In this document: positions 46,101-52,847 of the stretch, piece after piece
How the letters are laid out: every line of letters begins with the position of its first letter
How positions within the stretch are numbered: position 1 is the first letter of the stretch
From: Rhizobium sp. Q54
GTDB lineage: Bacteria; Pseudomonadota; Alphaproteobacteria; Reyranellales; Reyranellaceae
Assembly (NCBI GenBank): GCA_945903635.1
Contig: CAMDOT010000012.1
Coordinates: forward strand, 1-52,847
DNA: 52,847 nucleotides
Reading direction: 5' to 3'
Position numbers and translations under genes: made by a program
The notes under the pieces: generated by a model
Told to the model about the DNA's origin: nothing
The model's database searches: none
The model's input: only the letters and a program-made list of their open reading frames with translations

Positions 46101-46394
46101 GCGCTGAGAGACGGAGAGAGCGCGATCCAGGCGGCTCTCAGCGCCGGCCGGGCCCGTGTGCGCCCGGTGGTCATGACGGTCATTGCCATGGTGTTCGGCA
46201 TGATCCCGATGTCGCTTGGCCTCAGCGAAGGCGGCAACCAGAACGCCCCGCTCGGACGGGCGGTGATCGGCGGGATGCTCTTTGCCTGCATAGCGACGCT
46301 GATCCTGGTGCCGGTCATCTTCAGCCTGATGCGCCGCAACTGGCGGCCGGCACCTCCCCAGGAAGGAGAAGAGCTCCTGCTGACCGGCAGGTAG
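43185..46394 (+). CDS. RND family efflux transporter permease
   Basis: A 1069-residue inner-membrane proton-driven pump of the AcrB/HAE1-like superfamily. It has the two large periplasmic loops, twelve predicted helices and the proton-relay aspartates in GILVDDATVTLENIH (helix 4). The start at 43185 (MWIVKLALNRPYTFVVMSLM) is the usual family start; an in-frame ATG at 43107 would add 26 residues of poor composition. Substrates are unknown. It is convergent with its probable outer-membrane factor, 12 bases away, while the adaptor lies beyond; this layout is unusual because the three are normally one operon. Confidence 0.92.
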   Translation: MWIVKLALNRPYTFVVMSLMLILAGIGSTIRMPKDIFPAINEPVVTVLWQYPGFPAANMANEITEWSEFITSQFVGDIKRMESRNIFGYSIVRLYFHPNVDIARAVAQVTAVSQTILKRLPQGTTPPYVLIYDPSSVPVMLVALASQTLTESQLFDFGQFTVRQALSPVQGAQLPLPWGGTPRVIMVDLNQAAMMAHGVTPNDLNRAMISQNVILPTGSIRVDRTEFMLQLNNSLPTMEMLNAIPIKAVNGKLVYMRDVATVRDGYQPQTNLVRYNGHKSVYLSIGKNGDVSTLNVIAESKEVLKTIPTPGDLQFTILFDQSLFVLGAIQGVVLEGLTAAGLTGLLILLFLGSWRGTIVVIISIPVCVFTSIFLLHTTGNTLNLMTLGGLALSVGILVDDATVTLENIHRHIGMGKNLIRAILDGSQEIAIPAFVSTLCICIVFLPVGLLTGPPRFLFVPMALAVLFAIATSYLLSRTLVPVLTHHLTRGEHHAAAEPHATPKRPGAFRRIHLAFDAGFTALAARYVSALDWSLHHPKIVLASFGIAVILAALAIPSVGRDFFPPADGGQLRLHVAAPTGTRIEETGVYFSRVEAVIRSVAEGDVDVIVDNIGIPQPNNLAQSDNITVSSADGEILVALKRDRKHNAQEYMKRLRKVLPEQFPELLFYFQPGDMQTQILNLGLPTPIDIKVFGMASTETLYAIARKIEKRLLGVRGAVDVHIQQRMDQPALKIDVNREMTAKMATEKHGVGDFSQIEISRNVLIEASSSMMVSPNFWTDPKSGHTYYLVVQYPLDQLRTMDDLANIPIRGSGDAQTQYLSNIAGITRAQIPAQVSHTNVLVTFDIMANIQGVDTGTVAAAISQIVAEVSAEAPKGVFVESAGQIQTMERAFEQLGLGLAVAILLVYLILVINFQSWADPFIIIMALPGAFCGVVLMMLLTKTTFSVPSLMGAIMAVGVATANSILVISFAKEALRDGESAIQAALSAGRARVRPVVMTVIAMVFGMIPMSLGLSEGGNQNAPLGRAVIGGMLFACIATLILVPVIFSLMRRNWRPAPPQEGEELLLTGR

Positions 46395-46406
46395 ACATCT
46401 CACGAG

Positions 46407-47900
46407 CTACTTCAGCTTCGGCGCCCACATGCTGGGCGAGCCCTCGGGGATCTGCTGGGCCCGGTCCTGCCAGCCACCTCCAAGCGCCTTGATGAGCGCC
46501 ACCGTCGTCATCAGCTGGTCGTTGGTGATCTGGATCGCCACGGCCTGGGACGCCAGTGCCGCCCGTTGCGCGATCAGGACGTCCACCATCGAATTCAAGC
46601 CCTGCTGAAAGCGCTGGCTCGTCAGCAGGACCGTCCGGTTGGCGCTGGCCACGGCCTGCTGCTGATAGCGCGCCTGCTGGTTCATCAGGCGCAGACCGGC
46701 AAGGGCGGTCTCCACCTCCTGGAACACTTTCAGCAACAAGGCCTGGTAGAGCGCCACCCTTTCCTGATAGGCGGCACGGGTGCGCTCGACGTTGAGTCCG
46801 ATGCGGCCGGCATTGAAAATTTGCTGGAACAGGGACAGTCCCACGCCCCAGATGTTGTTCAGCGGATTGACCAGGGTCGACAGCGAGTAGCTTTCGAAGC
46901 CGACGGACGACGTCAGCGCGATCGTCGGGAAGTAGGCCGCGACGGCGACACCGATTTGTGCGTTGTAAGCCTCCAGTTCGCGCTCGGCCCGCGCGACATC
47001 GGGACGACGCTGCAGCAGGTCCGACGGCAACCCCACCGGAATCGACGGGATCGATCGCCCGTAGGGTTGCTTGCCGATGGCAAACTGTTCCGGATTGGTC
47101 CCGACCAGGACAGCGAGCTTGTTGGCGAGCTTGATGCGCTGCGCTTCGAGGGTCTGGGCCTGCGCTTCCGTCGTCCTGAGCGCGGTCTCCACGTCGGAAA
47201 GCACGATGTCGCTCGATAGGCCGTCGACCCTGCGGGCCTTGAACAGATTGAGCGTGTTCCGGTGCAGGGTAATGCTTTCGGTGATGATCCGGATGAGTTC
47301 GTCGGTCGTGCGGACTTCGAAGTAGGTCTGTGCAACCTCGCCATTCAGGGTCAGCAAGGCTGTCTGGTAGGCAGCGATGCTCGCGCCCATCTCCGCCCGG
47401 GCGGATTCGGACTGCCGGCGCAGGCGCCCCCAGAAATCGATCTCGTAGGTGGCGTACAAAGGTACGGCCTTGAACGCGCTGGTGATGCGGGCTTCGTTAG
47501 CGGTGATCGGCGAGGGCGGGACCAGCGTGACGAAGTTGGAGTTGTTGGCGTAGCGCTGGGCCAGACCGCCGGCATTGATTTCGGGGTAGAGATAGCTTGT
47601 CGATATGCCTGCGAGGGCCTGCGCCTGCAGCACGCGCGCGGCGACGGCCTTGAGATCGGGGTTCTGCTTGATTGCCTCGACCTGAAGGCCATTCAGCATC
47701 GGGTCTTCGAATACCGTCCACCAGTCACCCCGGCCGATGGTGTCCTGGGGAACGCCGACCTGCCAGGGTTCGGCCTCAGTGAGCTGCGCCGGTATCGCAA
47801 CCTCGGGTCGAGCATAGTTGGGCCCGACGGGCTCGCAGGCCGCAAGGAGCACGAAGACGGCCAGGCCCGCTGGAGAAGCGATCTTCAGGGCACACACCAT
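46407..47900 (-). CDS. RND efflux outer-membrane lipoprotein (NodT/OprM family)
   Basis: A 497-residue outer-membrane channel. A lipoprotein signal with lipobox LLAAC puts the modified Cys at about residue 22, followed by the typical EPVGPNYARPEVAIP. Two OEP repeats form the helical tunnel (about 60-270 and 275-480, with QRRPDVARAERELEAYNAQ). ATG 47900 is chosen as the lipoprotein signal begins there; a start at 47960 would overlap the adaptor gene. It follows the adaptor by 16 bases. Confidence 0.92.
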   Translation of the reverse strand: MVCALKIASPAGLAVFVLLAACEPVGPNYARPEVAIPAQLTEAEPWQVGVPQDTIGRGDWWTVFEDPMLNGLQVEAIKQNPDLKAVAARVLQAQALAGISTSYLYPEINAGGLAQRYANNSNFVTLVPPSPITANEARITSAFKAVPLYATYEIDFWGRLRRQSESARAEMGASIAAYQTALLTLNGEVAQTYFEVRTTDELIRIITESITLHRNTLNLFKARRVDGLSSDIVLSDVETALRTTEAQAQTLEAQRIKLANKLAVLVGTNPEQFAIGKQPYGRSIPSIPVGLPSDLLQRRPDVARAERELEAYNAQIGVAVAAYFPTIALTSSVGFESYSLSTLVNPLNNIWGVGLSLFQQIFNAGRIGLNVERTRAAYQERVALYQALLLKVFQEVETALAGLRLMNQQARYQQQAVASANRTVLLTSQRFQQGLNSMVDVLIAQRAALASQAVAIQITNDQLMTTVALIKALGGGWQDRAQQIPEGSPSMWAPKLK

Positions 47901-47916
47901 GTACTTGCCGCCGGGA

Positions 47917-49095
47917 CTACGAGGGACCGGCGGTCTGGACACGGACCTTGGCGCCGTCATTCAGCAGATCGCTCGGCGTGGTGACAATGCGCTCGCCTTC
48001 GGAACATCCCGACAGAATCTCGACGGTCTTGCCGAAGTCTCTTCCCAGGCGGACCTTCCGGATACGAACGACGTCATCCTTGTCCACCACCGCGATCTGC
48101 GGCCCATCGGCCCGAACGATGATCGATGAATCCGCGACCACGATCGGCGGCGATGGATTGACCAGCTTGAAGCTGACGGTCGAATACATCCCGGGCAACA
48201 GAATGCCGTCCGGATTCGGAGCCTCGACCTCGACCAGCATGGTTCGCGAGGTCGTGTCGAGAGAAGCCGCGTTGCGGACGACCCGGCCCTGGAAAGTCCG
48301 CTCGGGATACTCCCGGACGCCGACATCGGCCGCCAGCCCATCCCTGATCATCGGCAGGTAACTCTGCGGAACGGCGACATAGACCCGAACCGGATCCATT
48401 CGATAGATCCGGTAGAGCCACGCCTTCGGGTCGTGACTGCCGAGGTCGATCAGGGCGCCGGTCGTCGCCTTCGCGAGATTGCGCGCGCCGACGACGCCGT
48501 CGAAGGGCGCGTAGATCTTCTGGAATCCCTTCATGGCCGTCAGCCGATCGACTTCCGCATCGGCTGCGGTGACATCGGCCTTGCGGGCTTCAAACGCGGC
48601 CAGATTGTTGTCGACGTCCTGCTGTGAAACGGCGGCGGTCTTCACAAGGCCGAGATAGCGCTGATAGGTAATCCTGGCGATTTCCGAGTTGGCCTTGGCT
48701 TGAAGCACGAGGGCCCGCGCCCGGTTCAACTGCTGATCCAGTTCAGGCGTTTCGATCTCGGCCAGCAATTGACCGGCCTTGACCTTCGCGCCTATGTCGA
48801 CCGTCCACTTGCTGACATAGCCGTCGACGCGCGCATACACGGGAGAGTCCTCGAAGGCGATGATGTCTCCCGGCAGGGCCAGCACCGAGTCGCGCGAGGC
48901 GCGCTCGGCCAGCGACACCCTGACGACGGGCAGCCCGGCGGCGGCGGCGCCAGCCGACAATGTCCGCTCCCGGAGCATCCGAACGCCCTCGAACCCGGCC
49001 CACACGACGCCGGCACCCACCAGTGCAAAAACGAGCAAACGCGGCCACTTACCCTTCATGCCCACGCTTTGCGGCGCCTTTTCCGGGGGGGTCAT
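47917..49095 (-). CDS. RND efflux periplasmic adaptor (membrane fusion protein)
   Basis: About 392 residues. One N-terminal helix (LLVFALVGAGVVWAGFEGV), a lipoyl/barrel-sandwich part (VDIGAKVKAGQLLAEIETPE), an alpha hairpin (RARALVLQAKANSEIARI) and beta-barrel domains. It bridges the RND pump and the outer-membrane channel. The start is uncertain: ATG 49095 is a compromise between GTG 49140 and ATG 49059, none with a good ribosome site. The promoter at 49195-49222 precedes it. Confidence 0.88.
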   Translation of the reverse strand: MTPPEKAPQSVGMKGKWPRLLVFALVGAGVVWAGFEGVRMLRERTLSAGAAAAGLPVVRVSLAERASRDSVLALPGDIIAFEDSPVYARVDGYVSKWTVDIGAKVKAGQLLAEIETPELDQQLNRARALVLQAKANSEIARITYQRYLGLVKTAAVSQQDVDNNLAAFEARKADVTAADAEVDRLTAMKGFQKIYAPFDGVVGARNLAKATTGALIDLGSHDPKAWLYRIYRMDPVRVYVAVPQSYLPMIRDGLAADVGVREYPERTFQGRVVRNAASLDTTSRTMLVEVEAPNPDGILLPGMYSTVSFKLVNPSPPIVVADSSIIVRADGPQIAVVDKDDVVRIRKVRLGRDFGKTVEILSGCSEGERIVTTPSDLLNDGAKVRVQTAGPS

Positions 49096-49194
49096 GGCTT
49101 GAACGGGTTTCGTCAATTCGCGCGCCTTCCGTCGCTCCACGGGCAGGACTGCGAATGGCCGTGCTGAGAGGGAGGCAAGGCAGCCTTCTGAAAA

Positions 49195-49222
49195 TTTATA
49201 CTAGACCTGCTGAACCTGTCGA
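49195..49222 (-). promoter_or_regulatory. Sigma70-like promoter of the efflux adaptor/channel operon
   Basis: On the minus strand TCGACA (49222-49217), 16 bases, TATAAA (49200-49195). The spacing and the AT-rich -10 region, unusual in this GC-rich DNA, make a housekeeping promoter likely. It lies in the gap between the efflux operon and the TPR gene. Confidence 0.5.
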
Positions 49223-49252
49223 ATCGGTGGGCCGCACACGATTTCAGCGAGG

Positions 49253-49849
49253 CTACGAACCGGCAATGCGCTGCCCACACCCCAGCGGATCGGCCGGCGT
49301 ATCGCCGCCCAGCGCTTTCAGCCGCGCGATCTCGGCGTCGATGCCGACGATGTGCGGATTCCATTTGCGGGCAAGTTCGAAGGCAGCGACCGCGCGGGCG
49401 TTCTCGTCCATCTCGGCGCGGATCATGCCGAGGCCGGAGTAGGCACCGAAATGGCGCGGCTCGCGCTTGACGGTCTCGCAGATGTCGGCCAGCGAGGCCT
49501 GGAAGTTGCCCAGCAGCCAATAGGCGGTGGCGCGCTTGTTCCAGGCCTCCGAGAGCTCGGGCGCCACCTCGATCAGGCGGGTGAAGGTTTCGACCGAGGC
49601 CTTCAATTTCTGCTGCTGCATCTCGGCGATGCCGCGCATCATCGTGGCGCGCTGCTGCTGGTCGGGGACCATGGTCCACTGCTCCCAGATCGCGGCCTCC
49701 AGCGCCTGGATGGCGACCGGATCGGTGGCGATTTGCAGCTTGGCGAAAAGCGTGTCGAGCACGGTACCGCTCCCGGCGTTCTGCGCCATGACGTTGGCGC
49801 CCAGCATCAGGCCCAGCAGGGCGGCAAGGCAAGAGCGAAGAAGGGTCAT
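49253..49849 (-). CDS. Exported TPR-repeat protein
   Basis: A 198-residue periplasmic protein. Signal peptide about 1-22 (CLAALLGLMLGANVMA), then three tetratricopeptide-like helical pairs, best seen in SVETFTRLIEVAPELSEAWN, AYWLLGNFQASLADICETV and GLGMIRAEMDENARAVAAFE. TPRs mediate protein contacts; no partner is shown. It ends the glcE-higA-glcF run, 16 bases after glcF. Confidence 0.85.
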   Translation of the reverse strand: MTLLRSCLAALLGLMLGANVMAQNAGSGTVLDTLFAKLQIATDPVAIQALEAAIWEQWTMVPDQQQRATMMRGIAEMQQQKLKASVETFTRLIEVAPELSEAWNKRATAYWLLGNFQASLADICETVKREPRHFGAYSGLGMIRAEMDENARAVAAFELARKWNPHIVGIDAEIARLKALGGDTPADPLGCGQRIAGS

Positions 49850-49865
49850 CGTGTTTCCGATGAGT

Positions 49866-51185
49866 TCAGGTCAGCGACGCTGGCTTGGGGCCACCGGTCG
49901 CCCAGTCCAGCAACTCGACGGTATGAGCAATCGGTATGCCGGTGCCGGAAGCGATGTTGCCGATACAGCCGAAATTACCGGCGGCGATGACGTCAGGTTT
50001 GGTGCTCTCGATATTGGCCACCTTACGGTCGCGCAGGCGGCGCGACAGGTCGGGCTGCAGCACCTGGTAGGTGCCGGCCCAGCCACAGCAGAGATGGCCC
50101 TCGGGCACATCCTTCACGGCAAAACCCGCCTCGCGCAGCAGCTTCTTCGGCAGCGCGTCGAGCTTCTGGCCGTGCTGCATCGAACAGGCCGAGTGATAGG
50201 CGACGGTGAGGGACTGCGGCGTCACGTTGCTGAGGCCGACCTCGGCCACGATCTCGGTCACGTCCTTCGCCAGCGCCGCTACCTGCCTGGCTTTCTCCGC
50301 CCAGACCGGATCGTCGGCCAGCATGTGGCCGTAGTCCTTCACGGTGGTGCCGCAGCCCGACGCGTTGATGACGATGGCGTCGAGACCCACGCCGTCGATC
50401 TCCCTCAGCCAGGCCGTGATGTTGCGCTTGGCGAGCTCGACGGCCTGATCGTTGCGGCCGACGTGCAGCACCGAGGAGCCGCAGCAGCCCGAGCCCGCGA
50501 CGTTCACCACCTCGATGTCGAGGCGGGTCAGCAGCCGCACCGTCGCCTCATTGACTTCCGGTGCCAGCACCTGCTGGCCGCAGCCCGGCATCAGCGCCAC
50601 GCGCTTGCGCTGCAGCCCCCGCGCCGGAAAGACCTGCGGCCGGTCGACCGGCGACGGCGTCGGCACCTTGTCGGGCACGGCCTCGAGCATGGCACGCAGC
50701 CGGCGCAGGAAGGTGGCGCCGCCGGGATCGGAGCTGGTCGACGGCAGCATCGGCGCAAACGGTTTGGCGAGCCGGCCCAGCACCATGGCCCACCGGAAGG
50801 CCGCCGGACGCGGCATGAGATAGGCGAGAACACCGCGCATGAACCGGTCGGGCAGCGTGCGCGCAAAAGTTTCTTCGATGTGATGCCGGCCATGATCGAC
50901 CAGGTGCATGTAGTTCACGCCCGACGGGCAGGTCGTCATGCAGGAGAGGCACGAGAGACAGCGGTCGACATGGCGGACCTCTTTCGCGGTCGGCGCACGG
51001 TCGTCCTCGATCATCGCCTTGATGAGATAGATGCGCCCGCGCGGGCTGTCGCGCTCGTCGCCCAGCAGCACGAAGGTCGGACACGTGGCCGTGCAGAACC
51101 CGCAATGCACGCACTTGCGCAGGATATCATTGCTGCGCGCGGTCTCGGGATCGGCGAGCTGAGCCAGGGTGAAGTGGGTTTGCAT
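49866..51185 (-). CDS. glcF: Glycolate oxidase iron-sulfur subunit GlcF
   Basis: The 4Fe-4S subunit of glycolate oxidase, passing electrons from GlcD/GlcE to the respiratory chain at the inner membrane. The 439 residues hold two cluster motifs, CVHCGFCTATCP (about 25-36) and CLSCLSCMTTCPSG (about 76-89), and two CCG modules (GCCGSSVLHVG and CCGWAG). Glycolate-to-glyoxylate oxidation is the expected role. Normally it follows glcE directly; here higA lies between. Confidence 0.94.
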   Translation of the reverse strand: MQTHFTLAQLADPETARSNDILRKCVHCGFCTATCPTFVLLGDERDSPRGRIYLIKAMIEDDRAPTAKEVRHVDRCLSCLSCMTTCPSGVNYMHLVDHGRHHIEETFARTLPDRFMRGVLAYLMPRPAAFRWAMVLGRLAKPFAPMLPSTSSDPGGATFLRRLRAMLEAVPDKVPTPSPVDRPQVFPARGLQRKRVALMPGCGQQVLAPEVNEATVRLLTRLDIEVVNVAGSGCCGSSVLHVGRNDQAVELAKRNITAWLREIDGVGLDAIVINASGCGTTVKDYGHMLADDPVWAEKARQVAALAKDVTEIVAEVGLSNVTPQSLTVAYHSACSMQHGQKLDALPKKLLREAGFAVKDVPEGHLCCGWAGTYQVLQPDLSRRLRDRKVANIESTKPDVIAAGNFGCIGNIASGTGIPIAHTVELLDWATGGPKPASLT

Positions 51186-51196
51186 CTAAGGCAGGA

Positions 51197-51505
51197 TCAA
51201 GCCGCGACGCGCAGCTTGAGTCGCTCCGTAGTCTGCTTGATCCGCGGCCCGGCCTCGAGCGTGGCCTTCTCGAGCTCGTAGAGGGTCTGAAGATTCATCC
51301 AAGTCTGCGCACTCATGCCGAGGGCGCGTTCCAGACGCAGTGCCGTTTCGGCGGAAATACCTCGTCTGCCACGAATGATGTTGCCGACCTGTACTTGCGA
51401 CAGCCCGGTGGCTTGGGCCAGACGGTATTGCAAGATTCCAGCCGGCTCCATGAATTCGTCACGGAGAATGCGGCCGGGATGTACTGGCTTGATCGTGCGC
51501 TTCAT
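51197..51505 (-). CDS. higA: HigA-type XRE antitoxin, without a toxin partner
   Basis: A 102-residue DNA-binding protein of the HigA addiction-module family. It opens KRTIKPVHPGRILRDEFMEP and has the helix-turn-helix QYRLAQATGLSQVQVGNIIR (about 27-46) and RGISAETALRLERALG. AAAGG lies before the ATG at 51505. A HigB toxin gene should lie next to it: upstream there are only 143 bases, occupied by a palindromic repeat, and downstream glcF begins after 11 bases. It is therefore an orphan that may act as a plain regulator. Confidence 0.9.
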   Translation of the reverse strand: MKRTIKPVHPGRILRDEFMEPAGILQYRLAQATGLSQVQVGNIIRGRRGISAETALRLERALGMSAQTWMNLQTLYELEKATLEAGPRIKQTTERLKLRVAA

Positions 51506-51540
51506 AACCCGACCTTTGTTGGCAGATCTTATGATTGTCT

Positions 51541-51642
51541 CCGTCGTCCCGACCGAAGTCGAGCGTAGCGAGACGTAGTGGAGGGACCTTGCATGCTCAC
51601 AAAAGGTCTCTCCACTACGCTTCGCTTCGGTCGGGACGACGG
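51541..51642. repeat. Long palindromic (REP-like) intergenic element
   Basis: A left arm of about 50 bases (51541-51590) and a right arm of about 42 bases (51601-51642) are imperfect reverse complements around a 10-base loop (51591-51600). The outer 18 bases pair perfectly, and the inner part differs by small insertions. It lies between glcE and higA. The shape suggests a miniature mobile or REP-type repeat; only one copy is in the window. Confidence 0.7.
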
Positions 51643-51648
51643 GAAGCA

Positions 51649-52821
51649 TTAACCCATCCGCCCCGGATTGAAGAGGCGCTTGGGGTCGAAGCTATCTTTG
51701 ACGCGCGACGCCAATGCGGCGAGGGCTGCTGGCTGCGGGTGGAAGACGGATACGGCCGCGCGTACTGATTCGGGCGCGCGAATGAGCGTCGCGTGACCGC
51801 CCTTGGCGCCGATGGCGCCGCGCACGATCGCATGGTCGGCATCGGCGCTCGGCGGCAGCGCGAGCCAGATGAGGCCGCCCGACCAGTCGTAAAAGGCTTC
51901 GGCCGAGGAGCGCTGTGCCTTGATGCGCGCCACGATGGCCGGTCCCTCGGTCGGTGGGCTGGAAATCTTCCAGATCACGGCGTCGGGCGCGGCCCTCAGC
52001 GGCGCCACGTCGCGCACCTCGCGCCAGAAGGCGCGACTTTCGAGTGTGCCCAGCTCTTCCATGCCGGCGTCCAGGTCGATCAGCAATTCGCGCAGTGCCT
52101 TCAGGCGCGCCTCGACCGAGGGTGCCACGCCTTCGATGCGGAGCGCCGTCTTGCCCGGCAGATGCGCGGCGCCGGAGATGTCGTGTGGGCTGCCGAGTGC
52201 CGCGCACATCGCCCGCACTGCCGCCGCGTCGTCGAGGCCCAGCAGCAGGAGTGTGCGCGTCTGGTCCGGCGCCGGCAGCACCTTCACCGAGACCTGGTCG
52301 AGCACGGCCAACGTCCCCCAGGAGCCCGCGAGCAATTTGGAGAGGTCGTAGCCGGTGACATTCTTCATCACCTTGCCGCCCGACTTGAAGCTTTCGCCAC
52401 GGCCGTTGACACCGCTGAAGCCCAGCAGGTGATCGCGGGCCGCGCCGGCCGAGAGCCGCCGCGGTCCGGCGAGATTGCCCATGACGGCGCCGACCAGCGT
52501 CCCCTGCCCGGCTTCGCGACCAAGCAGCGGTCCGAGATCGGGCGGCTCGAAGGCCAGCATCTGGTTGCGTTGGGCGAGCAGCGCTTCGACCTCGCTGATC
52601 GGCGTGCCGGCGCGCAACGTGACGACCAACTCTTCGGGCGCGTAGTCGACGACGCCGCTCATGCCCGAGAGATCGAGCACCTGGTCGCAGGTCATCGGCT
52701 TGCCAAGGGCGATCTTGCTGCCCTGCCCGCGAACGTCGAGCGTCTTGCTGTCGTTCAGTGCCCATTCCACGGCCTGCCGCAGCTCCTCGGGCGAACGCGG
52801 CTTGATCCTCGACGTCGTCAT
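51649..52821 (-). CDS. glcE: Glycolate oxidase FAD-binding subunit GlcE
   Basis: A 390-residue FAD-linked oxidase subunit that works with GlcD and GlcF to oxidise glycolate. The FAD_binding_4 fold is seen in LDVRGQGSKIALG, the AGTPISEVEALLAQRNQML stretch, and TGYDLSKLLAGSWGTLAVL; it ends FDPKRLFNPGRMG, a common finish in this family. The ATG at 52821 is close to the window edge, so glcD would be expected just outside. A GC-rich hairpin lies right before it. Confidence 0.93.
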   Translation of the reverse strand: MTTSRIKPRSPEELRQAVEWALNDSKTLDVRGQGSKIALGKPMTCDQVLDLSGMSGVVDYAPEELVVTLRAGTPISEVEALLAQRNQMLAFEPPDLGPLLGREAGQGTLVGAVMGNLAGPRRLSAGAARDHLLGFSGVNGRGESFKSGGKVMKNVTGYDLSKLLAGSWGTLAVLDQVSVKVLPAPDQTRTLLLLGLDDAAAVRAMCAALGSPHDISGAAHLPGKTALRIEGVAPSVEARLKALRELLIDLDAGMEELGTLESRAFWREVRDVAPLRAAPDAVIWKISSPPTEGPAIVARIKAQRSSAEAFYDWSGGLIWLALPPSADADHAIVRGAIGAKGGHATLIRAPESVRAAVSVFHPQPAALAALASRVKDSFDPKRLFNPGRMG

Positions 52822-52827
52822 TGGACC

Positions 52828-52845
52828 GCGGGCCTCCGGGCCCGC
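52828..52845. terminator. GC hairpin just upstream of glcE
   Basis: GCGGGCC (52828-52834) pairs with GGCCCGC (52839-52845) around a 4-base loop. There is no T-run within the window. It may be an intercistronic hairpin between glcE and a gene beyond the edge. Confidence 0.35.
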
Positions 52846-52847
52846 TC

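Noticed and set aside
51506..51648. HigB toxin gene next to higA
   Set aside because: The 143 bases are filled by a palindrome and are too short for a HigB of about 90 residues; no HigB motif is seen on either strand.

Overview
The window is GC-rich chromosomal DNA with tightly packed genes and no rRNA, tRNA, CRISPR array or transposase that I can see. It most likely comes from an alphaproteobacterium. It holds a complete PhyR/NepR/EcfG general stress response circuit, which is confined to Alphaproteobacteria, plus a GapR-type DUF2312 protein, a DUF1244 protein and Bug-type solute-binding proteins. A soil or water Hyphomicrobiales/Rhodospirillales-like genus such as Reyranella would fit, but that is a guess from gene content.

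Layout. 1-1850: a metallo-amidohydrolase with a coupled small gene and a terminator. 1857-5063: egtB-egtD (ergothioneine) divergent from an ATP-grasp-like protein. 5085-8838: small stress and envelope genes (DUF1328, DUF2177, GNAT, an orphan family 5 solute-binding protein, a secreted FRDP-TG protein, CsbD, a 47-residue membrane peptide). 8909-16126: the general stress response locus, with a hybrid kinase, a HisKA_2 kinase and PhyR on the minus strand, a 27-residue membrane peptide, then two EcfG-type sigma factors and NepR on the plus strand. 16266-18085: an SDR, a second FRDP-TG secreted protein, an orphan Flp pilin and an AT-rich patch. 18087-21331: a phospholipid operon (LysM protein, psd, pssA, extra CDP-alcohol phosphotransferase). 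21450-26852: LOG, ABC-F, monomeric isocitrate dehydrogenase, DUF429. 26854-30580: Bug protein with a beta-propeller, GapR-like protein, DUF1244, N-formylglutamate amidohydrolase. 30610-37699: glycerate kinase, GFA protein, otnK-otnC-otnI-ltnD, pyruvate kinase and a small membrane protein. 37709-42972: PaaK-like ligase, DUF2339 membrane protein, amidohydrolase. 43185-49095: RND pump convergent with its outer-membrane and adaptor genes. 49253-52821: TPR protein, glcF, orphan higA, a long palindrome and glcE.

How the genes fit together. The most coherent system is the stress circuit and its likely outputs. I found GGAAC-N16-CGTT, the known EcfG promoter form, in front of the DUF1328 gene and the 27-residue peptide. 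I found GCAAC-N16-CGTT in front of csbD and the 47-residue peptide. The locus therefore appears to carry sensors, switch, two sigma factors, anti-sigma factor and several small envelope effectors together. The kinase next to PhyR lacks the usual N-box asparagine, which could make it a regulator rather than a kinase. The second coherent unit is a four-carbon acid-sugar (threonate/erythronate) route linked to glycerate kinase and pyruvate kinase. Function calls are from recognised sequence motifs only; no database search was run.
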